A stretch of DNA of 64,000 bases, taken from NCBI GenBank assembly GCA_900102115.1, contig FNAW01000001.1, forward strand, positions 1 to 64,000. The letters run 5' to 3'. Under the pieces are notes generated by a model. The model saw only the letters and a list, made by a program, of their open reading frames with translations, was not told the origin of the DNA and ran no database searches. Of the stretch, positions 40,466-49,297 are shown in pieces (position 1 is the first letter of the stretch; every line of letters begins with the position of its first letter). A program made the position numbers and the translations under genes. This stretch comes from Blastococcus fimeti (GTDB lineage Bacteria; Actinomycetota; Actinomycetes; Mycobacteriales; Geodermatophilaceae).

Positions 40466-40981
40466 ATGCGCCCAGGGTTCGCCGCCGTGCTGACGGCTCT
40501 CGTCGTGGCGGTCCTCGCGCCCGCGCCGTCCACGGCCGGTCCGCTCGTCCCGGACGCGGTCGGACCGCCTTCCGCCTGGTCGGCCCCGCTGGCCGGGGAG
40601 CTGGCGGTGACCCGGCCGTTCGAGGCACCGGCGCACGCCTACGGCCCCGGCCACCGGGGCGTCGACCTCGGGGGTGCGCCGGGTGCGCCGGTGCTGGCGG
40701 CGGGCGACGGCGTGGTCGTCTTCGCCGGCATGGTCGCCGGCCGTCCGGTGGTCAGCGTCGACCACGACGGCGGGCTGCGGACGACGTACGAGCCGGTCGC
40801 GGCCTCCGTCGGCGCGGGTCGACGGGTGGCCCGGGGCTCCCCCATCGGCACGCTCTCCCCGGGCCACACCGGCTGCCCGACTGCCGCCTGCCTGCACTGG
40901 GGGCTCCGCCGGGGCGAGACCTACCTGGATCCCCTGCACCTGCTCGCCGTCCCCCGGGTCCGGCTGCTGCCGCTGGCGTGA
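40466..40981 (+). CDS. M23 family metallopeptidase (secreted)
   Basis: A 171-residue exported endopeptidase expected to cut peptidoglycan cross-links. It has an N-terminal signal peptide ([20 protein letters not shown]), then the LytM domain with the zinc ligands in GHRGVDLG (His and Asp) and CLHWGLR (His of HxG). No LysM or SH3 domain follows; small for the family. Divergent from rpsB, the same place as in mycobacteria and streptomycetes. Confidence 0.9.
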   Translation: MRPGFAAVLTALVVAVLAPAPSTAGPLVPDAVGPPSAWSAPLAGELAVTRPFEAPAHAYGPGHRGVDLGGAPGAPVLAAGDGVVVFAGMVAGRPVVSVDHDGGLRTTYEPVAASVGAGRRVARGSPIGTLSPGHTGCPTAACLHWGLRRGETYLDPLHLLAVPRVRLLPLA

Positions 40982-41036
40982 GCCCTCACGCGATGCGGTG
41001 GCCGCCCCACGGACGACGTCGTCCGGGAGTCGCGGC

Positions 41037-41696
41037 CTAGCCTGCGCCGCACGGCGCCAGCACCTTGTGCAGCCGACGGTCGGCGACCGACCGCAGCGGC
41101 GGCAGGAGCAGCGTGGTGATGCCCTCCTCCACGGCCGCCCCGTCGGGACGGGAACGGTCCCCGACCATGAGGGCGTCGTGCGCGCCCACGCCCAGCGCCT
41201 CGAGGGTCCGCCGGAACATCCACGGGTCGGGCTTCTGCCGGCCCAGCTCGAAGGAGAGGGTGAACACGTCGACCAGCCCACCGAGGCCGGCCGCGTCGAA
41301 GGCGGGGCGGAGGTCGACGTGGATGTCGCTGACCACTGCGACCGCGATGCCGCGCTCCCGCAGTGCCCGCAGCGTGGCGGGGACGTCGAGGGCGAAGAGG
41401 TTGCGACGGGGGTCGGACTCCACCGCGTAGAGCGCCTCCGCCAGTTCCGAGTCGAGCCCGGCGTCGGCGAAGACGTCGAGGTAGGTGCGCCGGTGCAGCG
41501 CTGCATCGCTGTCCACGCCGGGACCGTCCAGGCGGTCGTCCGCGCCGTTCGCCCGGGCGATGGCCGCGACCACGCCCTCGACGACGGGTCCGGAGCGCTC
41601 GCGACCGAGCGCGAGCAGCGCGTGTTCGACCCAGTCCCGCTCGGTCAGCGTGGTGACCAGCGTGCCCCGCCAATCGAAGAGCACGGCCCGGATCAC
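41037..41696 (-). CDS. HAD-superfamily hydrolase
   Basis: A 219-residue Rossmann-like HAD protein. Motif I is VLFDWRGTL, where the second Asp of the usual DxD is Arg; motif II VVSDIH, motif III GRQKPDP with the Lys and motif IV LMVGDRSRPDG are intact. The missing acid/base Asp argues against a simple phosphatase, and leaves dehalogenase-type or other chemistry open. The GTG start is weakly supported; no strong ribosome binding site. It follows the methyltransferase after about 25 bases, so probably co-transcribed with it. Confidence 0.85.
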   Translation of the reverse strand: MIRAVLFDWRGTLVTTLTERDWVEHALLALGRERSGPVVEGVVAAIARANGADDRLDGPGVDSDAALHRRTYLDVFADAGLDSELAEALYAVESDPRRNLFALDVPATLRALRERGIAVAVVSDIHVDLRPAFDAAGLGGLVDVFTLSFELGRQKPDPWMFRRTLEALGVGAHDALMVGDRSRPDGAAVEEGITTLLLPPLRSVADRRLHKVLAPCGAG

Positions 41697-41721
41697 GGCG
41701 CACCGGGTCGGGTCGCGGACG

Positions 41722-42546
41722 TCACCTGACCGGGCTCGCTGGCGGCCGGACGGCCGTGGCGAGGAGGTGCGGGCCCAGCCCGAGCAGTTCCGGGACGCGC
41801 TCCACCGAGCGCGCGGCGTCCAGGACGACCTCCAGGTCCACCGCGGTGGCGACCCGCTCGTCGAGATCGTCGAGAGCGAACGCGATGCCCTCGACGGCGA
41901 CCAGGTCGCGCAGTGCCAGGCCTGCGTCCAGGACCTCGGCACGCAGGTCGTCAGGACGGTGCGTGAAAGCGGAGAAGCCGCCCTCGTGCGCCGGCTCCAG
42001 ACGTCCGTCACGCTCGGCCCGATCGACGACCTCGCGCATCCGGGGATGCGGCTCGTACAACCGTTGAGCGACCAGACCGTGCAGCCGGGGCGCCCAGCGC
42101 GAGATCGCCGCGACGAACACCGGGCCTCCGGGCCTCACCACCCGGGCTGCCTCCTGCAGGGCGAGGACCCGTTCGGTGCGTTCGCCGAGGTGGTAAAGCG
42201 GGCCGAGCAGCAGGACCGCATCGACCGAGGCGTCGGGCAGGTCCACCGCCCGGGCATCGCCCTGCTTGGTGCGCACCCTCTCCGGCGCGCGGACGGCGAG
42301 TTCGTCCACGTGACGCTGCACGAGGTCCCGGTGCTCGACCTCGTACCCGGATTCGGCCAGCCACAGGGCATACCGTCCCGGTCCGCCGCCGATGTCGGCC
42401 ACGACGCCGGGGGCGGGAGGCAGCGCCCGCAGCACGATCTCCTGGGTCCGCAGGAACTCGACGACGCCGAACGGTTCGTCGAGCCGGGCACGCTCGTGCC
42501 CCCGGTCGTAGTACGCGTGCATCGCGGCCGGCTCCCAGGTGGACAC
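41722..42546 (-). CDS. SAM-dependent methyltransferase, class I
   Basis: A 274-residue cytosolic protein with the SAM-binding motif I VADIGGGPGRYALWLAE at about 48-64, an acidic motif II HRDLV, VDAVLLLGPLYHL (motif IV region), and ARVVRPGGPVFVA. Acceptor not predictable. Start taken as a GTG; an ATG at eight codons later (MHAYYDRG) is equally reasonable. A short repeat lies upstream, between it and whiG. Confidence 0.85.
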   Translation of the reverse strand: MSTWEPAAMHAYYDRGHERARLDEPFGVVEFLRTQEIVLRALPPAPGVVADIGGGPGRYALWLAESGYEVEHRDLVQRHVDELAVRAPERVRTKQGDARAVDLPDASVDAVLLLGPLYHLGERTERVLALQEAARVVRPGGPVFVAAISRWAPRLHGLVAQRLYEPHPRMREVVDRAERDGRLEPAHEGGFSAFTHRPDDLRAEVLDAGLALRDLVAVEGIAFALDDLDERVATAVDLEVVLDAARSVERVPELLGLGPHLLATAVRPPASPVR

Positions 42547-42650
42547 CGCCGGATCCTCGCGCAGTCGACCTGGCGGGTACAGCGGATTGTCCGAGGCACC
42601 CTGCCCGGTCGCCGTCAGGCGATACCGATGGCGCGATTCCGCGCCCCGGT

Positions 42651-42685
42651 CCGCTCCTCGCTCGTTCCTCGCTGCGATGCTCCCG
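42651..42685 (-). repeat. Dispersed short repeat (copy 2)
   Basis: Same element as at 9458-9497: on the reverse strand GAGCATCGCAG, GCGAGGAACGAG, CGAGGAGCGG. It lies about 10 bases past the whiG stop. A shorter GCGAGCGAGGAGG-type match lies at about 43500-43515 and overlaps the likely whiG ribosome binding site. Confidence 0.55.
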
Positions 42686-42694
42686 GGGCTGTCA

Positions 42695-43495
42695 TCACGC
42701 GATGTCGGCGAGCTTGGTGCGCAGGTGGAGCACGGCCTTCGTGTGCAGCTGGCAGATGCGACTCTCGGTCACGCCGAGCACCCGGCCGATGTCGGCCAGC
42801 GTGAGGCCCTCGAAGTAGTAGAGCGAGACGACGACCTTCTCCCGCTCCGGGAGCTGCTCCACGGCGCGGGCCAGCAGCTGGCGGGCCTCGCCGTGCTCGG
42901 CCATGGCCTGCGGGTCCAGGGCGCTGGTGTCCTGCAGGGTGTCGCCGAGACGCGGCGAGCCGCCGTCGTCGTCGGTGAGCAGCTCGTCGAGGGCGACCAC
43001 GTTGACCAGCGACAGCTGGCCGAGGAACTTGCGGATGTCCTCGACGTCCATGTCCATGGCGTCGGCGACCTCGTCGTCGGTCGGCGTGCGGTGCAGCTTG
43101 GCCTCGAGCTCGGCGACGGTGCGCTCGAACTGGCGGGCCTTCATGCGCACCGACCGCGGGATCCAGTCGGTGTTGCGCAGCTCGTCGATGATCGCGCCGC
43201 GGATGCGGGCCATCGCGTAGCTCTCGAACTTCACCTCGCGGGTCGGCTCGTAGCGGGTGATCGCATCGATGAGGCCGAACGTGCCGTAGGAGACCAGGTC
43301 GGCCTGCTCGACGTGCCCGGGGAGGCCGCTGCCCACCCGACCGGCGACGTACTTGACCAGCGGGGCGTAGTGCAGGATCAGCCGGTCGCGCAGACCCGGG
43401 TCCCGGTCGGCCACGTACTGCGCCCACAGCTGCGCGACGAAGGCGTCGGTGTCCTCGGCCGCGTCGTCGAGCCGGTGGATCGTTGCCTCAGGCAC
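42695..43495 (-). CDS. whiG: RNA polymerase sigma factor WhiG/FliA type
   Basis: A 266-residue sigma-28-type factor. It has region 2 ([54 protein letters not shown]), region 3 ([18 protein letters not shown]) and region 4 ([40 protein letters not shown]). In Streptomyces WhiG triggers sporulation in aerial hyphae; in motile relatives this family drives flagellar genes. The GTG start (VPEATIHR) has GAGGAGGG upstream; the open frame extends farther. Located beside xerC as in Streptomyces. Confidence 0.93.
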   Translation of the reverse strand: MPEATIHRLDDAAEDTDAFVAQLWAQYVADRDPGLRDRLILHYAPLVKYVAGRVGSGLPGHVEQADLVSYGTFGLIDAITRYEPTREVKFESYAMARIRGAIIDELRNTDWIPRSVRMKARQFERTVAELEAKLHRTPTDDEVADAMDMDVEDIRKFLGQLSLVNVVALDELLTDDDGGSPRLGDTLQDTSALDPQAMAEHGEARQLLARAVEQLPEREKVVVSLYYFEGLTLADIGRVLGVTESRICQLHTKAVLHLRTKLADIA

Positions 43496-43586
43496 GGTGG
43501 CCCTCCTCGCTCGCGCTGCGGGCTCGCGCCCCGTTGTCCTGCCTGGTGATGGCTGCCGCCTGACGCATCCGTACCCCGCCGTCCGT

Positions 43587-44522
43587 TCAGGCCCGCGGAT
43601 GAGCTTGGGCGTGGACGGCACGGAGTCGCTCGACGGTCACGTGCGTGTAGATCTGCGTCGTCGCGAGGCTAGCGTGACCGAGCAGTTCCTGGACGGACCG
43701 CAGGTCCGCGCCGCCCTCCAGGACGTGGGTCGCCGCGGAGTGACGCAGCCCGTGCGGGCCGATGTCCGGGGCCCCGGGGGCGGCCGCGACAGCGGCGTGC
43801 ACGGTGCGGCGGGCCTCGCGGGCGTCCAGCCGACGCCCGCGGGCGCCGAGCAGGAGCGCAGGACCCGAGTCGGCGCCGGCCAGGGCGGGGCGGCCGCGGG
43901 TCAGCCAGGCGTCGATGGCCTTCTCGGCCGGGAGCCCGTAGGGGACGGTGCGCTCCTTGCGGCCCTTGCCGAGCACGCGGAGCACCCGCCGCCCGCGGTC
44001 GACGTCGTCGACGTCCAGGCCGACGAGCTCGCTGACCCGGATGCCGCTGGCGTAGAGCAGCTCGAGGACGACGGCGTCGCGCAGGCCGATCGGCTCCTCG
44101 GCGCCGGCGGCGGACTCGACCACGGCCCGGGCCTGGTCGGGCGCGAGCACGTCGGGCAGCGTGCGGTGGGCCCGCGGGCTGACCAGCCGGAGGCCGACGT
44201 CCTCGGTCGCGTGCCCGGCGCGGTGCAGCCACCGGGTGAAGGAGCGAGCCGCTGCGGCATGCCGGGCGGTCGTGGCCCGGCTGTGCCCGGTGGTGCGGCC
44301 CTGCGCGAGCCAGCTGCGCAGCGCGGCCAGGTCCAGGTGGTCGGGTTGCTCGCCGCCGCGGCGGGTCAGGTGGTCCAGCAGTCCCACGACGTCGGTGACG
44401 TACGCGCGCACGGTGTGCTCGGAGAGATCCCGCTGGCTCCGGAGGTGCTCCTCGTAGCCCGCCAGCACCTCGGTCAGCGCAGGCGGGAGGGCGGCGCGCG
44501 CGTCTGCCGTCCCGGTGCCCAC
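43587..44522 (-). CDS. xerC: Tyrosine recombinase XerC
   Basis: Site-specific recombinase resolving chromosome dimers at dif. 311 residues, with SAM-like core-binding domain and catalytic domain carrying all residues: R162, K186, H257 with R260 (HGLRHS), H283 (LGHASL) and the nucleophile Y292 (TQIYTHV). Start is GTG. Conserved neighbours (dprA upstream, whiG/rpsB downstream) show the chromosomal housekeeping copy, not an integrase of a mobile element. Confidence 0.95.
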   Translation of the reverse strand: MGTGTADARAALPPALTEVLAGYEEHLRSQRDLSEHTVRAYVTDVVGLLDHLTRRGGEQPDHLDLAALRSWLAQGRTTGHSRATTARHAAAARSFTRWLHRAGHATEDVGLRLVSPRAHRTLPDVLAPDQARAVVESAAGAEEPIGLRDAVVLELLYASGIRVSELVGLDVDDVDRGRRVLRVLGKGRKERTVPYGLPAEKAIDAWLTRGRPALAGADSGPALLLGARGRRLDAREARRTVHAAVAAAPGAPDIGPHGLRHSAATHVLEGGADLRSVQELLGHASLATTQIYTHVTVERLRAVHAQAHPRA

Positions 44523-44553
44523 GAGGGAACCGTCCGTCGGCGCGGGCGGGGGG

Positions 44554-45813
44554 TCAAGGTGCCGCGCCGGAGCCGCCGCCGGCCCAGACCTTCGGCGGCG
44601 GCGCCAGCCGCCACCCCGTGCCGGTCCACTGCACCAGGTCGGCCAGCTCGAGGGCCGGCAGGACGCGCAGCACCTCGAGCACGTCGCAGCCGGCCACCGC
44701 GGCCAGCCGCTCGGGGCTCACCCCGGTGCGCACCGGGCAGGCGTCGAGCACCCGGGCGGCGAGGTCGGACAGCCCGTCGCGCGCGGTGGCGGGCTTCGGA
44801 GGGGGCTCGGCGAGGTCGTCGCCGAAGCTCCCGACCGCCTCGATGACGTGGGCCGCCGAGGCGACCAGTCGCGCCTGGAGCCCCTCCTCGCGCAGCAGTT
44901 CGTGGCACCCCACGCTCATGGCCGACGTGACGGGTCCGGGGACGACGAGCAGCGAGCGGCCCAGGTCGCGCGCCCGTCGGGCGGTCGCCTGGGCGCCGGA
45001 CCGGGCGGCCGCCTCGACGACGACGGTGCCGCGGGTGAGGGCGGCGATCAGGCGGTTGCGCACGAGGAAGCGGTGCCGCAGCGGCGCGGAGCCCGGTGGC
45101 CACTCGCTGACCAGCAGGCCCGTCTCCGCGATGCGGGAGAAGAGCGCGCCGTGCGCCGCCGGGTAGGGGCGGTCCACGCCGCAGGAGAGGACCGCGACCG
45201 TCGGTGCCTCGGCGGCCAGGGCGCCGCGGTGCGCGGCGGAGTCGATGCCGTAGGCGCCGCCCGAGACGACGGTCCAGCCCCGCTCCCCCAGCTGGTACCC
45301 GAGCTCGGCGGCGACGTGCTCCCCGTAGGCCGTCGATGCGCGGGAACCGACGACGGCCACCGACCGGTCGACGAGCTCGTCCAGCCGGCCGGGGCCGCGC
45401 AACCACAACGCGAGGGGTGGCATCAGCGCCTTCGTGCGCTCGGACTGGTACCGCCGCTCGTCCGGCTCTGCCGCGACCGCGAGGGTCAGCGCGTGCAGCG
45501 GCAGCTGGGGCCACTCGTCGTCCTCGGGGATCACCAGCCGCGCCGCGCAGCGCTCCGCCCGCTGCAGGTCGGCGAGGGTGCCGTCCTGCTCCGCCCGTGC
45601 CCCGATCAGCGACCGCACCGTGTCGGGTGCCCGGCCGTCGCGCAGCCGGCGCACGGCCTCGACGGGGCCGTGGTCGTCGACGTAGCGCCAGAGGTCGACG
45701 GTGCCCGGTTCCACGGCGCGGCTCAGCCAGGCCCTGGCCCGCCGCAGCCCCGGGTGGACCGACCCACCGGCCGCAGCGACGGCGTCCTCGAGGTCCTCGT
45801 CCAGTGTGGTCAT
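44554..45813 (-). CDS. dprA: DNA-processing protein DprA
   Basis: Binds incoming single-stranded DNA and loads RecA in transformable bacteria. 419 residues with a long N-terminal segment and the DprA Rossmann fold: [57 protein letters not shown] winged-helix DML1-like domain completes the C-terminus. ATG overlaps the yifB stop (ATGA), so the yraN-yifB-dprA genes are coupled. No other competence genes are in the window. Confidence 0.95.
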   Translation of the reverse strand: MTTLDEDLEDAVAAAGGSVHPGLRRARAWLSRAVEPGTVDLWRYVDDHGPVEAVRRLRDGRAPDTVRSLIGARAEQDGTLADLQRAERCAARLVIPEDDEWPQLPLHALTLAVAAEPDERRYQSERTKALMPPLALWLRGPGRLDELVDRSVAVVGSRASTAYGEHVAAELGYQLGERGWTVVSGGAYGIDSAAHRGALAAEAPTVAVLSCGVDRPYPAAHGALFSRIAETGLLVSEWPPGSAPLRHRFLVRNRLIAALTRGTVVVEAAARSGAQATARRARDLGRSLLVVPGPVTSAMSVGCHELLREEGLQARLVASAAHVIEAVGSFGDDLAEPPPKPATARDGLSDLAARVLDACPVRTGVSPERLAAVAGCDVLEVLRVLPALELADLVQWTGTGWRLAPPPKVWAGGGSGAAP

Positions 45814-47330
45814 GCCGCCACCCGCTGCAGCCGCATGCCGAGGGCCTCGGCGATCTCGTCGGCACCCGGCACGGTGCGGCCGGCGAGGTCGGCCAGCGTC
45901 CAGGCGACGCGTTGCACGCGGTCGAAGCCGCGCACCGACAGCGCGCCCCGCTCGAGGGCCCGTTCGGCCAGGGCCAGCGACGCCCGGGGTGGGGCGAAGC
46001 GTTCCCGCAGCAGCCGGCCGGGCACCTGGCTGTTGAGCGTCAGGCCCGTCCCGGCGAGACGCTGCGCGGCGACCGCCCGCGCCTGCCGCACCCGTCGGGC
46101 GACGACCGCGGTGGACTCCGGCTCCCCCAGCCCGTCCAGCCAGGCGGCGCGCGTGACCGGCGGCAGCTCCACGCGCAGGTCGATGCGGTCCAGCAGCGGG
46201 CCGGAGAGCCGGGACCGGTAGCGCCGCCGCTCCAGCGGGCTGCAGGTGCAGGCGGCATCGCCGGCCGCACTGGCGCAGGGGCAGGGATTGGCGGCGAGGA
46301 CCAGCTGCGCCCGGCACGGGAAGGTCGCCGAGCCGGAGGCCCGCGAGATGGTCACCTCGCCCCGCTCCAGCGGCTGGCGGAGCGTGTCCAGGACCGCCCG
46401 GGGGAACTCGGGCGTCTCGTCGAGGAAGAGCACACCCCGGTGGGCCCGGCAGAGCGCACCGGGGCGGATCTGCCCCGAGCCGCCGCCGACCAGCGCCGCC
46501 ATGGTCGCGGAGTGGTGCGGCGCCTCGAAGGGCGGGCGGGTGAGCAGCGGCGCGTCGGACGGGAGCGTCCCGGCGATCGAGTGGATCGCGGTGACCTCCA
46601 GCGCCGCCTGCTCGTCCAGCGGCGGCAGCAGCCCCGGCAGGCGCTCGGCGAGCATCGTCTTCCCAGCACCCGGTGGCCCGGCGAGAAACAGGTGGTGCCC
46701 GCCGGCGGCGGCGATCTCGACCGCGCGGCGCCCCACGGACTGCCCGACCACGTCACCCAGGTCGGCGACCGGCGCCGGGGCAGGCACGGCTGCCCGCTCG
46801 TGCCGCGCGAGCACGCGGCGGCCGGCCAGGTGCGCCACCACCTGCTCCAGCGACCGGACGGCCAGCACCTCGATCCCCTCCACCAGCGCGGCCTCGTCGG
46901 CGTTGGCGACCGGGACGACGACCTGCGCGTGACCGGCTCGGGCCGCGGCCAGCACCGACGGCAGGACCCCGCGGATCGGCCGGACGGCGCCGTCGAGGCC
47001 CAGTTCGCCGAGCAGCACCAGCTGGTCGATCCCGTCGCCGGGGACGGTCCCGGCGGCCGCGAGGACCGCGACGGCGAGCGCCAGGTCGAACCCGCTGCCC
47101 TGCTTCGGCATCGACGCCGGCGAGAGCCCGATCGTGATCCGCCGCGCCGGAAACTCCCCGCCGCTGTTCGTCACCGCCGCCCGGACCCGGTCGACCGACT
47201 GCCGCACCACCGCGTCGGGCAACCCCACGAGGGCCACCCCGGGCAGCCCCTGCGCGATGTCCAGCTCCACCTCGACCAGGGCGCCCCGGACCCCGACCAG
47301 CCCGACCGACCAGGTGCGCGCCAGCGTCAC
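45810..47330 (-). CDS. yifB: YifB family Mg chelatase-like AAA ATPase (ComM-like)
   Basis: 506 residues. N-terminal Lon-protease-like/ChlI domain (ARTWSVGLVGVRGALVEVELD, ALVGLPDAVVRQSVDRVRAA), AAA+ core with Walker A (GPPGAGKTMLAERLPGLL) and Walker B (GVLFLDETPEF), then a Cys-rich insertion with NPCPC and a C-terminal Mg_chelatase_C region. The ComM homologue acts in transformation as a helicase. GTG start overlaps the yraN stop. Confidence 0.94.
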   Translation of the reverse strand: MTLARTWSVGLVGVRGALVEVELDIAQGLPGVALVGLPDAVVRQSVDRVRAAVTNSGGEFPARRITIGLSPASMPKQGSGFDLALAVAVLAAAGTVPGDGIDQLVLLGELGLDGAVRPIRGVLPSVLAAARAGHAQVVVPVANADEAALVEGIEVLAVRSLEQVVAHLAGRRVLARHERAAVPAPAPVADLGDVVGQSVGRRAVEIAAAGGHHLFLAGPPGAGKTMLAERLPGLLPPLDEQAALEVTAIHSIAGTLPSDAPLLTRPPFEAPHHSATMAALVGGGSGQIRPGALCRAHRGVLFLDETPEFPRAVLDTLRQPLERGEVTISRASGSATFPCRAQLVLAANPCPCASAAGDAACTCSPLERRRYRSRLSGPLLDRIDLRVELPPVTRAAWLDGLGEPESTAVVARRVRQARAVAAQRLAGTGLTLNSQVPGRLLRERFAPPRASLALAERALERGALSVRGFDRVQRVAWTLADLAGRTVPGADEIAEALGMRLQRVAA

Positions 47331-47683
47331 GAGAACGCCGCCCGCAGGTGCGTGACCAGCGCCGGCTCGTCGCGCCGCACCAGGACGCCCACGACGTCGA
47401 ACCGGATCTCCGGCGCGTGCTCGTCGTGCGCGGCCAGCCACCGCTGGGCCAGTGTCCGGATCCGGCGTTGCTTGGCGGGGGTCACCGCCTCGGCCGGATG
47501 GCCGTAGCCGGTGCCGCGCCGCGTCTTCACCTCGCAGAAGACGAGCGCGCCCGCATCGCGGGCGACGATGTCCAGCTCGCCCTCGCGGCACCGCCAGTTG
47601 CGGTCCAGGACGCGCAGGCCGGCGTCGGTCAGGAAGGCGGCGGCGATGCGTTCGCCCTGGTCGCCGAGGCGTGGAGGAGGCAC
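47327..47683 (-). CDS. yraN: UPF0102 family protein YraN
   Basis: A 118-residue endonuclease-like protein with GERIAAAFLTDAGLRVLDRNWR and the (D/E)xK segment DIVARDAGALVFCEVKTR, which suggests a restriction-endonuclease fold. Exact role unknown. First of the yraN-yifB-dprA coupled set. Confidence 0.92.
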   Translation of the reverse strand: MPPPRLGDQGERIAAAFLTDAGLRVLDRNWRCREGELDIVARDAGALVFCEVKTRRGTGYGHPAEAVTPAKQRRIRTLAQRWLAAHDEHAPEIRFDVVGVLVRRDEPALVTHLRAAFS

Positions 47684-47793
47684 CCGTCCACCCTCACCGG
47701 GCGGGCCCGGCGGACCCAGACCGCCGGCGAAGCTGTGGACGAGGGGCGTGTCTGTGGACGGGGGCGTCGCCGCCCCGCGGTTACCGTCCCGGC

Positions 47794-48024
47794 ATGTACG
47801 TCGAGACGGTGGTCCAGATCAACGAGCGCGACACCTACCAGGCCAGCGTGCGGCTGCGGTCGGCCGCCGTCAGCAGCCGACCGCCCGTCGATGCCCTCGT
47901 CCGCTTCAGCCCCGCGGGGTGGCTCACGATGAAGCCGCTCGTGGGGGGCCGCGTCCTCGTCGTGTCGACCTCGGAGGTCATCGACGTCACGAACATCGAG
48001 CGCGTCCAGACCCTCGACGCGTAG
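47794..48024 (+). CDS. Small protein of unknown function
   Basis: A 76-residue frame of mixed composition (MYVETVVQINERDTYQ, VRFSPAGWLTMKPLVGGR) with no signal, span or cysteine. I do not recognise a family. The ATG follows CCGTCCCGGC with no strong ribosome binding site. It is convergent with DUF2469, ending 3 bases before that stop, and divergent from yraN. Confidence 0.5.
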   Translation: MYVETVVQINERDTYQASVRLRSAAVSSRPPVDALVRFSPAGWLTMKPLVGGRVLVVSTSEVIDVTNIERVQTLDA

Positions 48025-48027
48025 CCG

Positions 48028-48348
48028 TCAGGGCAGGCGTGGGTTGTCCGGCAGCTCGAGGTCGGGCTTGTCGAGCTCCTCGACGTTGACGTCCTTGAAC
48101 GTCAGCACCCGGACGTTTCGGACGAACCGGGCGGGCCGGTACATGTCCCACACCCACGCGTCGGAGAGCTTCAGCTCGAAGTAGACCTCGCCCCCGGCCT
48201 CGCGGACCTGGAGGTCGACGGAGTTGGCCAGGTAGAACCGCCGCTCGGTCTCCACCACGTAGGTGAACTGGCGGACGATGTCCTTGTACTCGCGATAGAG
48301 CTGCAGCTCCATCTCGGTCTCGTACTTCTCGAGATCCTCGGTGCTCAT
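48028..48348 (-). CDS. DUF2469 family protein
   Basis: A 106-residue acidic actinobacterial-only protein. It opens with EDLEKYETEMELQLYREYKD and has YVVETERRFYLANSVDL and VYFELKLSDAWVWDMYRPARF. Family always lies beside rnhB and may be tied to it, but function unknown. ATG overlaps the rnhB stop (ATGA). Confidence 0.92.
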   Translation of the reverse strand: MSTEDLEKYETEMELQLYREYKDIVRQFTYVVETERRFYLANSVDLQVREAGGEVYFELKLSDAWVWDMYRPARFVRNVRVLTFKDVNVEELDKPDLELPDNPRLP

Positions 48349-49139
48349 CGGTCCTCGGTGCTCGTCGCGGGCTCGCAGGACACAGGTCGCATGTCCCCAT
48401 CATCGTGCATGGCAGAGCGGTCGGGCAGCGGGAGGAGCCTGCCGACCTGCAGGTCGCGGGCGCGCGCCACGTTGACGAAGCGCATCCGGTGCGCCGGGCA
48501 CGGCCCGTGCCGCTCCAGCGCTGCGGTGTGCACGTCGGTGATGTAGCCCTTGTGACCGGCGAAGTCGTACTCGGGCCACTGCTCGTGCAGCTCCAGCATC
48601 ACCCGGTCCCGGGTGACCTTCGCCAGCACCGACGCCGCCGCGACGCAGGCCGCGACCCGGTCGCCCTTCCACACGGCCAGGCCCGGCCGGGCGAGTCCGG
48701 GCACCGGGAACCCGTCGGTGAGCACGTAGTCCGGCTCCGGGTCCAGCGTGCACACCGCGCGGCGCAGTGCCTCGAGGTTGGTCACGTGCATGCCGCGGGC
48801 GTCGAGCTCCTCGACCGGGATCTGCACGACCGACCACGAGACCGCGCGATCGAGGATCTCGGCGTACACGCGCTCACGGGCCGCAGCGGTCAGCAGCTTG
48901 GAGTCGGCCAGCCCGGGCACCCGGCCACGCTTGCCTGCCGGCAGCACGCAGGCCGCGGCGACCAGCGGCCCGGCGCAGGCGCCACGGCCTGCCTCGTCGG
49001 CGCCGGCGACCGCCGTGAAGCCGCGGCGGCGCAGGGACCGCTCCATGTCCCACAGCGCGTCGGGACGGTCGTCGTCGACGACGACCCGGCGCCCACGGGG
49101 CACCGGGGCGGCAGCGGAGTGCACGGGTCGGCCAGCCAT
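48345..49139 (-). CDS. rnhB: Ribonuclease HII
   Basis: Removes ribonucleotides from DNA:RNA hybrids. 264 residues; active-site segment AGADEAGRGACAGPLVAAACVL with D and E, DSKLL, and the later catalytic Asp region VLTDGFPV, ending in a C-terminal helical extension. The N-terminal 35 residues are not conserved, and a start closer to RSLRRRGF could be possible. Coupled to DUF2469. Confidence 0.95.
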   Translation of the reverse strand: MAGRPVHSAAAPVPRGRRVVVDDDRPDALWDMERSLRRRGFTAVAGADEAGRGACAGPLVAAACVLPAGKRGRVPGLADSKLLTAAARERVYAEILDRAVSWSVVQIPVEELDARGMHVTNLEALRRAVCTLDPEPDYVLTDGFPVPGLARPGLAVWKGDRVAACVAAASVLAKVTRDRVMLELHEQWPEYDFAGHKGYITDVHTAALERHGPCPAHRMRFVNVARARDLQVGRLLPLPDRSAMHDDGDMRPVSCEPATSTEDR

Positions 49140-49224
49140 CGGGATCCGACCCTACGACCCCGGCAGACCGGGCCCGGGAGCGGTCGACCCGACCCCCGGG
49201 AACACGCCGACCCGACCCGAGGAA

Positions 49225-49262
49225 CACGCCGGGCCGGCCCTGGGGAGGGCCGGCCCGGCGTG
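49225..49262 (-). terminator. Strong hairpin past the LuxR-type regulator gene
   Basis: A perfect 17-bp stem (49225-49241 with 49246-49262, GGGG loop on the plus strand) lies 36 bases past the regulator stop. No U-tract, but the length and position make it a likely terminator separating it from rnhB. Confidence 0.75.
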
Positions 49263-49297
49263 CGGAGGAACGTGGAGGGGCGCGGACGCCCCGGAAC

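Noticed and set aside
43587..44522. Tyrosine recombinase as a sign of a mobile element
   Set aside because: Full XerC with conserved neighbours and no att-like repeats; housekeeping dif recombinase.
48345..48390. Possible third copy of the dispersed repeat
   Set aside because: Resemblance is partial and the stretch lies inside the rnhB coding end; sequence is explained by codons.
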